Origin: Osmia lignaria lignaria
Lineage: Eukaryota; Arthropoda; Insecta; Hymenoptera; Megachilidae
DNA length: 64,000 nucleotides
Direction: 5' to 3'
NCBI RefSeq assembly: GCF_051020975.1
Contig: NW_027478168.1
Coordinates: 5,208,001 to 5,272,000 of the forward strand
Positions within the stretch are counted from its first letter, which is position 1. Each line of letters starts with the position of its first letter. A model generated the notes under the pieces. It worked only from the letters and a program-made list of their open reading frames with translations, was not told the DNA's origin and did no database searches. Positions 11,538 to 25,100 of the stretch are shown here, one piece after another. The translations under genes were made by a program, and so were the position numbers.

Positions 11538-14435
11538 TTGCAGATTTATCTCAAGGGAAGGGGCCTAACGGACATATTTCGAGATATTTCTTCTTCTTGT
11601 TGTTCTTCTTCTGCACAGCTAAACTGGAAGTGGCATTTCCAGCTCGCAATAGTGCAGAGTTATCTCAAAGAAAGGAGCCACGGTGTTTCTGTATCTCTAT
11701 TATGTTGGTGCGGCTTCGGAACTTTTAAATATCTTGATATATCTCGAGAACTACGCATCTGATCAAGAAATATCATAGAACATAAAAAGTAGGAAACTTA
11801 AATCTCTACAAAAAAGGTCTCTTAACATTTTGCCATACCTCGCTTCGTTTCCGAGATATTTGCAGATTTATCTCAAGGGAAGGGGCCTGACGGACATATT
11901 TCGAGATATTTCCTCTTCTTGTTGTTCTTGTTCTGCACAGCTAAGCTGGAAGTGGCATTTGCAGCTCGCAATAGTGCAGAGTTATCCCAAAGAAAGGGGC
12001 CACGGTGTTTCTGTATCTCTATTATGTTGGTGCGGCTTCGGAACTTTTAAATATCTTGATATATCTCGAGAACTACGCATCTGATCAAAAAATATCATAG
12101 AACATAAAAAGTAGGAAACATAATTCTCTACAAAAAAGGTCTCTCAACATTTTGCCATAGCTCGCTTCGTTTCCGAGATATTTGCAGATGTATCTCAAGG
12201 GCAGGGGCCTGACGGACATATTTCGAGATATTTCTTCTTCTTGTTGTTCTTCTTCTGCACAGCTAAGCTGGAAGTGGCATTTACAGCTCGCAATAGTGCA
12301 GAGTTATCTCAAAGAAAGGGGCCACGGTGTTTCTGTATCTCTATTATGTTGGTGCGGCTTCGGAACTTTTAAATATCTTGATATATCTCGAGAACTGCGC
12401 ATCTGATCAAAAAATATCATAGAAGATAAAAAGTAGGAAACTTAATTCTCTACAAAATAGGTCTCTTAACATTTCGCCATAGCTCGCTTCGTTTCCGAGA
12501 TATTTGCAGATTTATCTCAAGGGAAGGGGCCTGTCGGACATATTTCGAAATATTTCTTCTTCTTGTTGTTCTTCTTCTGCACAGCTAAGCTGGAAGTGGC
12601 ATTTGCAGCTCGCAATAGTGCAGAGTTATCTCAAAGAGAGGGGCCACGGTGTTTCTGTATCTCTATTATGTTGGTGCGGCTTCGGAACTTTTAAATATCT
12701 TGATATATCTCGAGAACTACGCATCTGATCAAAAAATATCATAGAACATAAAAAGTAGGAAACTTAATTCTCTACAAAAAAGGTCTCTGAACATTTTGCC
12801 ATAGCTCGCTTCGTTTCCGAGATATTTGCAGATTTATCTCAAGGGAAGGGGCCTGACGGACATATTTCGAGATACTTCTTCTTCTTGTTGTTCTTCTTCT
12901 GCACAGCTAAGCTGGAAGTGGCATTTACAGCTCGCAACAGTGCGTAGTTATCACAAAGAAAGGGGCCACGGTGTTTCTGTATCTCTATTATGTTGGTGCG
13001 GTTTCGGAACTTTTAAATATCTTGATATATCTCGAGAACTACGCATCTGATCAAAAAATATCATAGAACATAAAAACTAGGAAACTTAATTCTCTACAAA
13101 AAAGGTCTCTTAACATTTTGCCATAGCTCGCTTCGTTTCCGAGATATTTGCAGATTCATCTCAAGGGAAGTGGCCTGGCGGACATATTTCGAGATATTTC
13201 TTCTTCTTGTTGTTCTTCTTCTGCACAGCTAAACTGGAAGTGGCATTTCCAGCTCGCAATAGTGCAGAGTTATCTCAAAGAAAGGGGCCACGGTGTTTCT
13301 GTATCTCTATTATGTTGGTGCGGCTTCGGAACTTTTAAATATCTTGATATATCTCGAGAACTACGCATCTGATCAAAAAATATTATAGAACATAAAAAGT
13401 AGGAAACTTAATTCTCTACAAAAAAGGTCTCTTAACATTTTGCCATAGCTCGCGTCGTTTCCGAGATATTTGCAGATTTATCTCAAGGGAAGGGGCCTAA
13501 CGGACATATTTCGAGATATTTCTTCTTCTTGTTGTGCTTCTTCTGCACAGCTAAACTGGAAGTGGCATTTCCAGCTCGCAATAGTGCAGAGTTATCTCAA
13601 AGAAAGGAGCCACGGTGTTTCTGTATCTCTATTATGTTGGTGCGGCTTCGGAACTTTTAAATATCTTGATATATCTCGAGAACTACGCATCTGATCAAAA
13701 AATATCATAGAACATAAAAAGTAGGAAACTTAAATCTCTACAAAAAAGGTCTCTTAACATTTTGCCATACCTCGCTTCGTTTCCGAGATATTTGCAGATT
13801 TATCTCAAGGGAAGGGGCCTGACGGACATATTTCGAGATATTTCTTCTTCTTGTTGTTCTTCTTCTGCACAGCTAAGCTGGAAGTGGCATTTGCGGCTCG
13901 CACTAGTGCAGAGTTATCTCAAAGAAAGGGGCCACGGTGTTTCTGTATCTGTATTATGTTGGTGCGGCTTCGGCACTTTTAAATATCTTGATATATCTCG
14001 AGAACTACGCATCTTATCAAAAAATATCATAGAAGATAAAAAGTAGGAAACTTAATTCTCTACAAAAAAGGTCTCTTAACATTTCGCCATAGCTCGCTTC
14101 GTTTCCGAGATATTTGCAGATTTATCTCAAGGGAAGGGGCCTGTCGGACATATTTCGAAATATTTCTTCTTCTTGTTGTTCTTCTTCTGCACAGCTAAGC
14201 TGGAAGTGGCATTTGCAGCTCGCAATAGTGCAGAGTTATCTCAAAGAGAGGGGCCACGGTGTTTCTGTATCTCTATTATGTTGGTGCGGCTTCGGAACTT
14301 TTAAATATCTTGATATATCTCGAGAACTACGCATCTGATCAAAAAATATCATAGAAGATAAAAAGTAGGAAACTTAATTCTCTACAAAAAAGGTCTCTCA
14401 ACATTTTGCCATAGCTCGCTTCGTTTCCGAGATAT
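11216..14435 (+). repeat. Higher-order repeat: 6-monomer unit followed by a shortened second copy
   Basis: Monomers 11216, 11538 and 11860 recur at 13148, 13470 and 13792 (offset 1932 bp), whereas 12504 recurs at 14114 (offset 1610 bp), so the second copy is one monomer short. Shared private variants are TATTATAGAAC (about 11450 and 13380), GCTCGCGTCGTTTCC (about 11517 and 13449), CTTAAATCTCTAC with CCATACCTCGC (about 11810 and 13742), and CATTTCGCCATAG with CCTGTCGGACAT (about 12473 and 14083). The monomer at 13792 looks composite: its 5' flank matches 11860 and its 3' tail (ATAGAAGATAAAAAG) matches 12182. Confidence 0.85.
13792..14113 (+). repeat. Composite monomer with a lost stop codon
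   Basis: The usual CATCTGATCA at the end of the 74-codon frame reads CATCTTATCA here. This removes the TGA stop, so the frame runs on to about 14046. The upstream CCATACCTCGC links it to 11860, and its tail links it to 12182. It probably marks the point where one monomer was lost from the duplicated unit. Confidence 0.8.
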
Positions 14436-17400
14436 TTGCACATTTATCTCAAGGGAAGGGGCCTAACGGACATATTTCGAGATATTTCTTCTTCTTGTTG
14501 TTCTTCTTCTGCACAGCTAAGCTGGAAGTGGCATTTACAGCTCGCAATAGTGCAGAGTTATCTCAAAGAAAGGGGCCACGGTGTTTCTGTATCTCTATTA
14601 TGTTGGTGCGGTTTCGGAACTTTTAAATATCTTGATATATCTCGAGAACTACGCATCTGATCAAAAAATATCATAGAACGTAAAAAGTAGGAAACTTAAT
14701 TCGCTACAAAAAAGTTCTCTTAACATTTTGCCATAGCTCGCTTCGATTCCGAGATATTTGCAGATTTATCTCAAGGGAAGGGGCCTGACGGACATATTTC
14801 GAGAAGTTTCTTCTTCTTGTTGTTCTTCTTCTGCACAGCTAAGCTGGAAGTGGCATTTGCAGCTCGCAATAGTGCAGAGTTATCTCAAAGAGATGGGCCA
14901 CGGTGTTTCCGTATCTCTATTATGTTGGTGCGGCTTCGGAACTTTTAAATATCTTGATATATCTCGAGAACTACGCATCTGATCAAAAAATATCATAGAA
15001 GATAAAAAGTAGGAAACTTAATTCTCTACAAAAAAGGTCTCTTAACATTTTGCCATAGCTCGCTTCGTTTCCGAGATATTTGCATATTTATCTCAAGGGA
15101 AGGGGCCTGACGGACATATTTCGAGATATTTCTTCTTCTTGTTGTTCTTCTTCTGCACAGCTAAGCTGGAAGTGGCATTTGCGGCTCGCACTAGTGCAGA
15201 GTTATCTCAAAGAAAGGGGCCACGGTGTTTCTGTATCTCTATTATGTTGGTGCGGCTTCGGAACTTTTAAATATCTTGATATATCTCGAGAACTACGCAT
15301 CTGATCAAAAAATATCATAGAACATGAAAAGTAGGAAACTTAATTCTCTACAAAAAAGGTCTCTTAACATTTTGCCATAGCTCTCTTCGTTTCCGAGATA
15401 TTTGCAGATTTATCTCAAGGGAAGGGGCCTGACGGACATATTTCGAGATGTTTCTTCTTCTTGTTGTTCTTCTTCTGCACAGCTAAGCTCGAAGTGGCAT
15501 TTGCAGCTCGCAATAGTGCAGAGTTATCTCAAAGAAAGAGGCCACGGTGTTTCTGTACCTCTATTATGTTGGTGCAGCTTCGGAACTTTTAAATATCTTG
15601 ATATATCTCGAGAACTACGCATCTGATCAAAAAATATCATCGAACATAAAAAGTAGGAAACTTAATTCTCTACAAAAAAGGTCTCTTAACATTTTGCCAT
15701 AGCTCTCTTCGTTTCCGAGATATTTGCAGATTCAGCTCAAAGGAACTGGCCTGACGGACATATTTCGAGATATTTCTTCTTCTTGTTGTTCTTCCTCTGC
15801 ACAGCTAAGCTGGAAGTGGCATTTGCAGCTCGCAATAGTGCAGAGTTATCTTAAAGAAAGGGGCCACGGTGTTTCTGTATCTCTATTATGTAGGTGCGGC
15901 TTCGGAACTTTTAAATATCTTGATATATCTCGAGAACTACGCATCTGATCAAAAAATGTCATAGAACATAAAAAGTAGGAAACTTAATTCTCTACAAAAA
16001 AGGTCTCTCAACATTTTGCCATAGCTCGCTTCGTTTCCGAGATATTTGCATATTTATCTCAAGGGAAGGGGCCTGACGGACATATTTCGAGATATTTCTT
16101 CTTCTTGTTGTTCTTCTTCTGCACAGCTAAGCTGGAAGTGGCATTTGCGGCTCGCACTAGTGCAGAGTTATCTCAAAGAAAGGGGCCACGGTGTTTCTGT
16201 ATCTCTATTATGTTGGTGCGGCTTCGGAACTTTTAAATATCTCGATATATCTCGAAAACTACGCTTCTGATCAAAAAATATCATAGAACGTAAATTGTAG
16301 GAAACATTATTCTCTACAAAAAAGGTCTCTTAACATTTTGCCATAGCTCGCTTCGTTTCCGAGATATTTGCAGATTCCTCTCAAGGGAAGGGGTCTGACG
16401 GACATATTTCGAGATATTTCTTCTTCTTGTTGTTCTTCTTCTGCACAGCTAAGCTCGAAGCGGCATTTGCAGCTCGCAATAGTGCAGAGTTATCTTAAAG
16501 AAAGGGGCCACGGTGTTTCTGTATCTCTATTATGTAGGTGCGGCTTCGGAACTTTTAAATATCTTGATATATCTCGAGAACTACGCATCTGATCAAAAAA
16601 TGTCATAGAACATAAAAAGTAGGAAACTTAATTCTCTACAAAAAAGGTCTCTCAACATTTTGCCATAGCTCGCTTCGTTTCCGAGATATTTGCAGATTCA
16701 TCTCAAGGGAAGGGGTCTGACGGACATATTTCGAGATATTTCTTCTTCTTGTTGTTCTTCTTCTGCACAGCTAAGCTCGAAGCGGCATTTGCAGCTCGCA
16801 ATAGTGCAGAGTTATCTCAAAGAAAGAGGCCACGGTGTTTCTGTACCTCTATTATGTTGGTGCAGCTTCGGAACTTTTAAATATCTTGATATATCTCGAG
16901 AACTACACATCTGATCAAAAAATATCATAGAACATAAAAAGTAGGAAACTTAATTCTCTACAAAAAAGGTCTCTTTACATTTTGCCATAGCTCGCTTCGT
17001 TTCCGAGATATTTGCATATTTATCTCAAGGGAAGGGGCCTGACGGACATATTTCGAGATATTTGTTCTTCTTGTTGTTCTTCTTCTGCACAGCTAAGCTG
17101 GAAGTGGCATTTGCGGCTCTCACTAGTGCAGAGTTATCTCAAAGTAAGGGGCCACGGTGTTTCTGTATCTCTCTTATGTTGGTGCGGCTTCGGAACTTTT
17201 AAATATCTCGATATATCTCGAAAACTACGCTTCTGATCAAAAAATATCATAGAACATAAATTGTAGGAAACATAATTCTCTACAAAAAAGGTCTCTTAAC
17301 ATTTTGCCATAGATCGCTTCGTTTCCGAGATATTTGCAGATTCAGCTCAAAGGAACTGGCCTGACGGACATATTTCGAGATATTTCTTCTTCTTGTTGTT

Positions 17401-17655
17401 CTTCCTCTGCACAGCTAAGCTGGAAGTGGCATTTGCAGCTCGCAATAGTGCAGAGTTATCTCAAAGAAAGGGGCCACGGTGTTTCTGTATCTCTATTATG
17501 TTGGTGCGGCTTCGGAACTTTTAAATATCTTGATATATCTCGAGAACTACGCATCTGATCAAAAAATATCATAGAACATAAAAAGTAGGAAACTTAATTC
17601 TCTACAAAAAAGGTCTCTTAACATTTTGCCATAGCTCGCTTCGTTTCCGAGACAT
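14436..17655 (+). repeat. Ten monomers, mosaic region
   Basis: Monomers start at 14436, 14758, 15080, 15402, 15724, 16046, 16368, 16690, 17012 and 17334. No clean higher-order copy was found. 15402 and 15724 both follow the uncommon GCTCTCTTCG. 15724 and 16368 share TATCTTAAAG, TTATGTAGGTG and AAAAATGTCATAG at two-monomer spacing. 17334 follows CATAGATCGC, which recurs 27 monomers away before 26028. 14758 has private GAGAAGTTTC and GAGATGGGCC. Confidence 0.88.
16368..16689 (+). repeat. Chimeric satellite monomer
   Basis: The 5' part (GGGTCTGACGG, AGCTCGAAGCGGC) belongs to the subtype seen next door at 16690. The 3' part (TATCTTAAAG, TTATGTAGGTG, AATGTCATAG and the following TCTCTCAACAT) matches 15724. 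The switch lies between about 16462 and 16494. This is the footprint of gene conversion or unequal crossover inside a monomer. Confidence 0.85.
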
Positions 17656-20600
17656 TTGCAGATTTATCTCAAGGGAAGGGGCCTGACGGACATATTTCGA
17701 GATATTTCTTCTTCTTGTTGTTCTTCTTCTGCACAGCTAAGCTGGAAGTTGCATTTGCGGCTCGCACTAGTGCACAGTTATCTCAAAGAAAGGGGCCACG
17801 GTGTTTCTGTATCTCTATTATGTTGGTGCGTCTTCGGAACTTTTAAATATCTCGATATATCTCGAAAACTACGCTTCTGATCAAAAAATATCATAGAACA
17901 TAAATTGTAGGAAACATAATTCTCTACAAAAAACGTCTCTTAACATTTTGCCATAGCTCGCTTCGTTTCCGAGATATTTGCAGATTCAGCTCAAAGGAAC
18001 TGGCCTGACGGACATATTTCGAGATATTTCTTCTTCTTGTTGTTCTTCTTCTGCACAGCTAAACTGGAAGTGGCATTTCCAGCTCGCAATAGTGCAGAGT
18101 TATCTCAAAGAAAGGGGCCACGGTGTTTCTGTATCTCTATTATGTTGGTGCGGTTTCGGAACTTTTAAATATCTTGATATATCTCGAGAACTACGCATCT
18201 GATCAAAAAATATCATAGAACATAAAAAGTAGGAAACTTAATTCTCTACAAAAAAGGTCTCTTAATATTTTGCCATAGCTCGCTTCGTTTCCGAGATATT
18301 TGCAGATTTATCTCAAGGGAAGGGGCCTGACGGACGTATTTCGAGATATTTCTTCTTCTTGTTGTTCTTCTTCTGCACAGCTGAGCTGGAAGTGGCATTT
18401 GCAGGTCGCAATAGTGCAGAGTTATCTCAAAGAAAGGGGCCACGGTGTTTCTGTTTCTCTATTATGTTGGTGCGGCTTCGGAACTTTTAAATATCTCGAT
18501 ATATCTCGAAAACTACGCTTCTGATCAAAAAATATCATAGAACGTAAATTGTAGGAAACATTATTCTCTACAAAAAAGGTCTCTTAACATTTTGCCATAG
18601 CTCGCTTCGTTTCCGAGATATTTGCAGATTCATCTCAAGGGAAGGGGTCTGACGGACATATTTCGAGATATTTCTTCTTCTTGTTGTTCTTCTTCTGCAC
18701 AGCTAAGCTCGAAGCGGCATTTGCAGCTCGCAATAGTGCAGAGTTATCTCAAAGAAAGAGGCCACGGTGTTTCTGTACCTCTATTATGTTGGTGCAGCTT
18801 CGGAACTTTTAAATATCTTGATATATCTCGAGAACTACGCATCTGATCAAAAAATATCATCGAACATAAAAAGTAGGAAACTTAATTCTCTACAAAAAAG
18901 GTCTCTTAACATTTTGCCATAGCTCGCTTCGTTTCCGAGATATTTGCAGATTTATCTCAAGGGAAGTGGCCTGACGGACATATTTCGAGATATTTCTTCT
19001 TCTTGTTGTTCTTGTTCTGCACAGCTAAGCTGGAAGTGGCATTTGCAGCTCGCAATAGTGCAGAGTTATCCCAAAGAAAGGGGCCACGGTGTTTCTGTAT
19101 CTCTATTATGTTGGTGCGGCTTCGGAACTTTTAAATATCTTGATATATCTCGAGAACTACGCATCTGATCAAAAAATATCATAGAACATAAAAAGTAGGA
19201 AACTTAATTCTCTACAAAAAAGGTCTCTTAATATTTTGCCATAGCTCGCTTCGTTTCCGAGATATTTGCAGATTTATCTCAAGGGAAGGGGCCTGACGGA
19301 CATATTTCGAGATATTTCTTCTTCTTGTTGTTCTTCTTCTGCACAGCTAAGCTGGAAGTGGCATTTGCAGCTCGCAATAGTGCAGAGTTATCTCAAAGAG
19401 AGGAGCCACGGTGTTTCTGTATCTCTATTATGTTGGTGCGGCTTCGGAACTTTTAAATATCTTGATATATCTCGAGAACTACGCATCTGATCAAAAAATA
19501 TCATAGAACATAAAAAGTAGGAAACTTAATTCTCTACAAAAAAGGTCTCTTAACATTTTGCCATAGCTCGCTTCGTTTCCGAGACATTTGCAGATTTATC
19601 TCAAGGGAAGGGGCCTGACGGACATATTTCGAGATATTTCTTCTTCTTGTTGTTCTTCTTCTGCACAGCTAAGCTGGAAGTTGCATTTGCGGCTCGCACT
19701 AGTGCACAGTTATCTCAAAGAAAGGGGCCACGGTGTTTCTGTATCTCTATTATGTTGGTGCGTCTTCGGAACTTTTAAATATCTCGATATATCTCGAAAA
19801 CTACGCTTCTGATCAAAAAATATCATAGAACATAAATTGTAGGAAACATAATTCTCTACAAAAAACGTCTCTTAACATTTTGCCATAGCTCGCTTCGTTT
19901 CCGAGATATTTGCAGATTCAGCTCAAAGGAACTGGCCTGACGGACATATTTCGAGATATTTCTTCTTCTTGTTGTTCTTCTTCTGCACAGCTAAACTGGA
20001 AGTGGCATTTCCAGCTCGCAATAGTGCAGAGTTATCTCAAAGAAAGGGGCCACGGTGTTTCTGTATCTCTATTATGTTGGTGCGGTTTCGGAACTTTTAA
20101 ATATCTTGATATATCTCGAGAACTACGCATCTGATCAAAAAATATCATAGAACATAAAAAGTAGGAAACTTAATTCTCTACAAAAAAGGTCTCTTAATAT
20201 TTTGCCATAGCTCGCTTCGTTTCCGAGATATTTGCAGATTTATCTCAAGGGAAGGGGCCTGACGGACGTATTTCGAGATATTTCTTCTTCTTGTTGTTCT
20301 TCTTCTGCACAGCTGAGCTGGAAGTGGCATTTGCAGGTCGCAATAGTGCAGAGTTATCTCAAAGAAAGGGGCCACGGTGTTTCTGTACCTCTATTATGTT
20401 GGTGCGGCTTCGGAACTTTTAAATATCTCGATATATCTCGAAAACTACGCTTCTGATCAAAAAATATCATAGAACGTAAATTGTAGGAAACATTATTCTC
20501 TACAAAAAAGGTCTCTTAACATTTTGCCATAGCTCGCTTCGTTTCCGAGATATTTGCAGATTCATCTCAAGGGAAGGGGTCTGACGGACATATTTCGAGA

Positions 20601-21519
20601 TATTTCTTCTTCTTGTTGTTCTTCTTCTGCACAGCTAAGCTCGAAGCGGCATTTGCAGCTCGCAATAGTGCAGAGTTATCTCAAAGAAAGAGGCCACGGT
20701 GTTTCTGTACCTCTATTATGTTGGTGCAGCTTCGGAACTTTTAAATATCTTGATATATCTCGAGAACTACGCATCTGATCAAAAAATATCATCGAACATA
20801 AAAAGTAGGAAACTTAATTCTCTACAAAAAAGGTCTCTTAACATTTTGCCATAGCTCGCTTCGTTTCCGAGATATTTGCAGATTTATCTCAAGGGAAGTG
20901 GCCTGACGGACATATTTCGAGATATTTCTTCTTCTTGTTGTTCTTGTTCTGCACAGCTAAGCTGGAAGTGGCATTTGCAGCTCGCAATAGTGCAGAGTTA
21001 TCCCAAAGAAAGGGGCCACGGTGTTTCTGTATCTCTATTATGTTGGTGCGGCTTCGGAACTTTTAAATACCTTGATATATCTCGAGAACTACGCATCTGA
21101 TCAAAAAATGTCATACTACATAAAAAGTAGGAAACTTAATTCTCTACAAGAAAGGTCTCTAAACATTTTGCCATAGCTCGCTTCGTTTCCGAGATATTTG
21201 CAGATTTATCTCAAGGGAAGGGGCCTGACGGACATATTTCGAGATATTTCTTCTTCTTGTTGTTCTTCTTCTGCACAGCTGAGCTGGAATTGGCATTTGC
21301 AGGTCGCAATAGTACAGAGTTATCTCAAAGAAAGGGGCCACGGTGTTTCTGTATCTCTATTATGTTGGTGCGGCTTCGGAACTTTTAAATATCTCGATAT
21401 ATCTCGAAAACTACGCTTCTGATCAAAAAATATCATACAACGTAAATTGTAGGAAACATTATTCTCTACAAAAAAGGTCTCTTAACATTTTGCCATAGCT
21501 CGCTTCGTTTCCGAGATAT
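17656..21519 (+). repeat. Higher-order repeat: 6-monomer unit (1932 bp) in two copies
   Basis: Monomers 17656, 17978, 18300, 18622 and 18944 recur at 19588, 19910, 20232, 20554 and 20876. The sixth pair (19266 and 21198) differs. Shared private variants are CCGAGACATTTGCAG (about 17647 and 19579), TCTTAATATTTTG (about 18259 and 20191), GCAGGTCGCAATAG (18300 and 20232 monomers) and ATCATCGAACAT (about 18857 and 20789). One difference is CTGTTTCTCT at 18451 against CTGTACCTCT at 20383. Confidence 0.9.
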
Positions 21520-22163
21520 TTGCAGATTCATCTCAAGGGAAGGGGTCTGACGGACATATTTCGAGATATTTCTTCTTCTTGTTGTTCTTCTTCTGCACAG
21601 CTAAGCTCGAAGCGGCATTTGCAGCTCACAATAGTGCAGAGTTATCTCAAAGAAAGAGGCCACGGTGTTTCTGTACCTCTATTATGTTGGTGCAGCTTCG
21701 GAACTTTTAAATATCTTGATATATCTCGAGAACTACGCATCTGATCAAAAAATATCATCGAACATAAAAAGTAGGAAACTTAATTCTCTACAAAAAAGGT
21801 CTCTTAACATTTTGCCATAGCTCGCTTGGTTTCCGAGATATTTGCAGATTTATCTCAAGGGAAGTGGCCTGACGGACATATTTCGAGATATTTCTTCTTC
21901 TTGTTGTTCTTGTTCTGCACAGCTAAGCTGGAAGTGGCATTTGCAGCTCGCAATAGTGCAGAGTTATCCCAAAGAAAGGGGCCACGGTGTTTCTGTATCT
22001 CTATTATGTTGGTGCGGCTTCGGAACTTTTAAATATCTTGATATATCTCGAGAACTACGCATCTGATCAAAAAATATCATACTACATAAAAAGTAGGAAA
22101 CTTAATTCTCTACAGGAAAGGTCTCTAAACATTTTGCCATAGCTCGCTTCGTTTCCGAGATAT
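20232..22163 (+). repeat. Higher-order repeat: 3-monomer unit (966 bp) in two copies
   Basis: Monomers 20232, 20554 and 20876 are followed by the same three subtypes at 21198, 21520 and 21842. Both third members end with the CATACTACAT tail and TCTCTAAACATT. This duplication overlaps the 6-monomer one to its left, so the shared monomers took part in two events. A private GCTTGGTTTCC lies just before 21842. Confidence 0.85.
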
Positions 22164-25100
22164 TTGCAGATTTATCTCAAGGGAAGGGGCCTGACGGACA
22201 TATTTCGAGATATTTCTTCTTCTTGTTGTTCTTCTTCTGCACAGCTAAGCTGGAAGTGGCATTTGCAGCTCGCAATAGTGCAGAGTTATCTCAAAGAGAG
22301 GAGCCACGGTGTTTCTGTATCTCTATTATGTTGGTGCGGCTTCGGAACTTTTAAATATCTTGATATATCTCGAGAACTACGCATCTGATCAAAAAATATC
22401 ATAGAAGATAAAAAGTAGGAAACTTAATTCTCTACAAAAAAGGTCTCTTAACATTTCGCCATAGCTCGCTTCGTTTCCGAGATATTTGCAGATATATCTC
22501 AAGGGAAGGGGCCTGACGGACATATTTCGAGATATTTCTTCTTCTTGTTGTTCTTCTTCTGCACAGCTAAGCTGGAAGTGGCATTTGCGGCTCGCACTGG
22601 TGCAGAGTTATCTCAAAGAAAGGGGCCACGGTGTTTCTGTATCTCTATTATGTTGGTGCGGCTTCGGAACTTTTAAATATCTCGATATATCTCGAAAACT
22701 ACGCTTCTGATCAAAAAATATCATACAACATAAATTGTAGGAAACATAATTCTCTACAAAAAAGGTCTCTCAACATTTTGCCATAGCTCGCTTCGTTTCC
22801 GAGATATTTGCAGATTTATCTCAAGGGAAGGGGCCTGACGGACGTATTTCGAGATATTTCTTCTTCTTGTTGTTCTTCTTCTGCACAGCTGAGCTGGAAG
22901 TGGCATTTGCAGGTCGCAATAGTGCAGAGTTATCTCAAAGAAAGGGGCCACGGTGTTTCTGTATCTCTATTATGTTGGTGCGGCTTCGGAACTTTTAAAT
23001 ATCTCGATATATCTCGAAAACTACGCTTCTGATCAAAAAATATCATAGAACGTAAATTGTAGGAAACATTATTCTCTACAAAAAAGGTCTCTTAACATTT
23101 TGCCATAGCTCGCTTCGTTTCCGAGATATTTGCAGATTCATCTCAAGGGAAGGGGTCTGACGGACATATTTCGAGATATTTCTTCTTCTTGTTGTTCTTC
23201 TTCTGCACAGCTAAGCTGGAAGTGGCATTTGCAGCTCGCAATAGTGCAGAGTTATCTCAAAGAGAGGAGCCACGGTGTTTCTGTATCTCTATTATGTTGG
23301 TGCGGCTTCGGAACTTTTAAATATCTTGATATATCTCGAGAACTACGCATCTGATCAAAAAATATCATAGAAGATAAAAAGTAGGAAACTTAATTCTCTA
23401 CAAAAAAGGTCTCTTAACATTTCGCCATAGCTCGCTTCGTTTCCGAGATATTTGCAGATATATCTCAAGGGAAGGGGCCTGACGGACATATTTCGAGATA
23501 TTTCTTCTTCTTGTTGTTCTTCTTCTGCACAGCTAAGCTGGAAGTGGCATTTGCGGCTCGCACTAGTGCACAGTTATCTCAAAGAAAGGGGCCACGGTGT
23601 TTCTGTATCTCTATTATGTTGGTGCGTCTTCGGAACTTTTAAATATCTCGATATATCTCGAAAACTACGCTTCTGATCAAAAAATATCATAGAACATAAA
23701 TTGTAGGAAACATAATTCTCTACAAAAAACGTCTCTTAACATTTTGCCATAGCTCGCTTCGTTTCCGAGATATTTGCAGATTTATCTCAAGGGAAGGGGC
23801 CTGACGGACATATTTCGAGATATTTCTTCTTCTTGTTGTTCTTCTTCTGCACAGCTAAGCTGGAAGTGGCATTTGCAGCTCGCACTAGTGCAGAGTTATC
23901 TCACCGAAATGGGCCACGGTGTTTCTGCATCTCTATTATGTTGGTGCGGCTTCGGAACTTTTAAATATCTCGATATATCTCGAAAACTACGCTTCTGATC
24001 AAAAAATATCATAGAACATAAATTGTAGGAAACATAATTCTCTACAAAAAAGGTCTCTTAACATTTTGCCATAGCTCGCTTCGTTTCCGAGATATTTGCA
24101 GATTTATCTCAAGGGAAGGGGCCTGACGGACATATTTCGAGATATTTCTTCTTCTTGTTGTTCTTCTTCTGCACAGCTAAGCTGGAAGTGGCATTTGCAG
24201 CTCGCACTAGTGCAGAGTTATCTCAAAGAAAGGGGCCACGGTGTTTCTGTATCTCTATTATGTTGGTGCGGCTTCGGAACTTTTAAATATCTCGATATAT
24301 CTCGAAAACTACGCTTCTGATCAAAAAATATCATAGAACATAAATTGTAGGAAACATAATTCTCTACAAAAAAGGTCTCTTAACATTTTGCCATAGCTCG
24401 CTTCGTTTCCGAGATATTTGCAGATTTATCTCAAGGGAAGGGGCCTGTCGGACATATTTCGAGATATTTCTTCTTCTTGTTGCTCTTCTTCTGCACAGCT
24501 AAGCTGGAAGTGGCATTTGCGGCTCGCACTAGTGCAGAGTTATCTCAAAGAAAGGGGCCACGGTGTTTCTGTATCTCTATTATGTTGGTGCGGCTTCGGA
24601 GCTTTTAAATATCTCGATATATCTCGAAAACTACGCTTCTGATCAAAAAATATCATAGAACGTGAATTGTAGGAAACATTATTCTCTACAAAAAAGGTCT
24701 CTTAACATTTTGCCATAGCTCGCTTCGTTTCCGAGATATTTGCAGATTCATCTCAAGGGAAGGGGTCTGACGGACATATTTCGAGATATTTCTTCTTCTT
24801 GTTGTTCTTCTTCTGCACAGCTAAGCTCGAAGCGGCATTTGCAGCTCGCAATAGTGCAGAGTTATCTCAAAGAAAGAGGCCACGGTGTTTCTGTATCTCT
24901 ATTATGTTGGTGAGGTTTCGGAACTTTTAAATATCTTGATATATCTCGAGAACTACGCATCTGATCAAAAAATATCATAGAACATAAAAAGTAGGAAACT
25001 TAATTCTCTACAAAAAAGGTCTCTTAACATTTTGCCATAGCTCGCTTCGTTTCCGAGATATTTGCAGATTTATCTCAAGGGAAGGGGTCTGACGGACATA

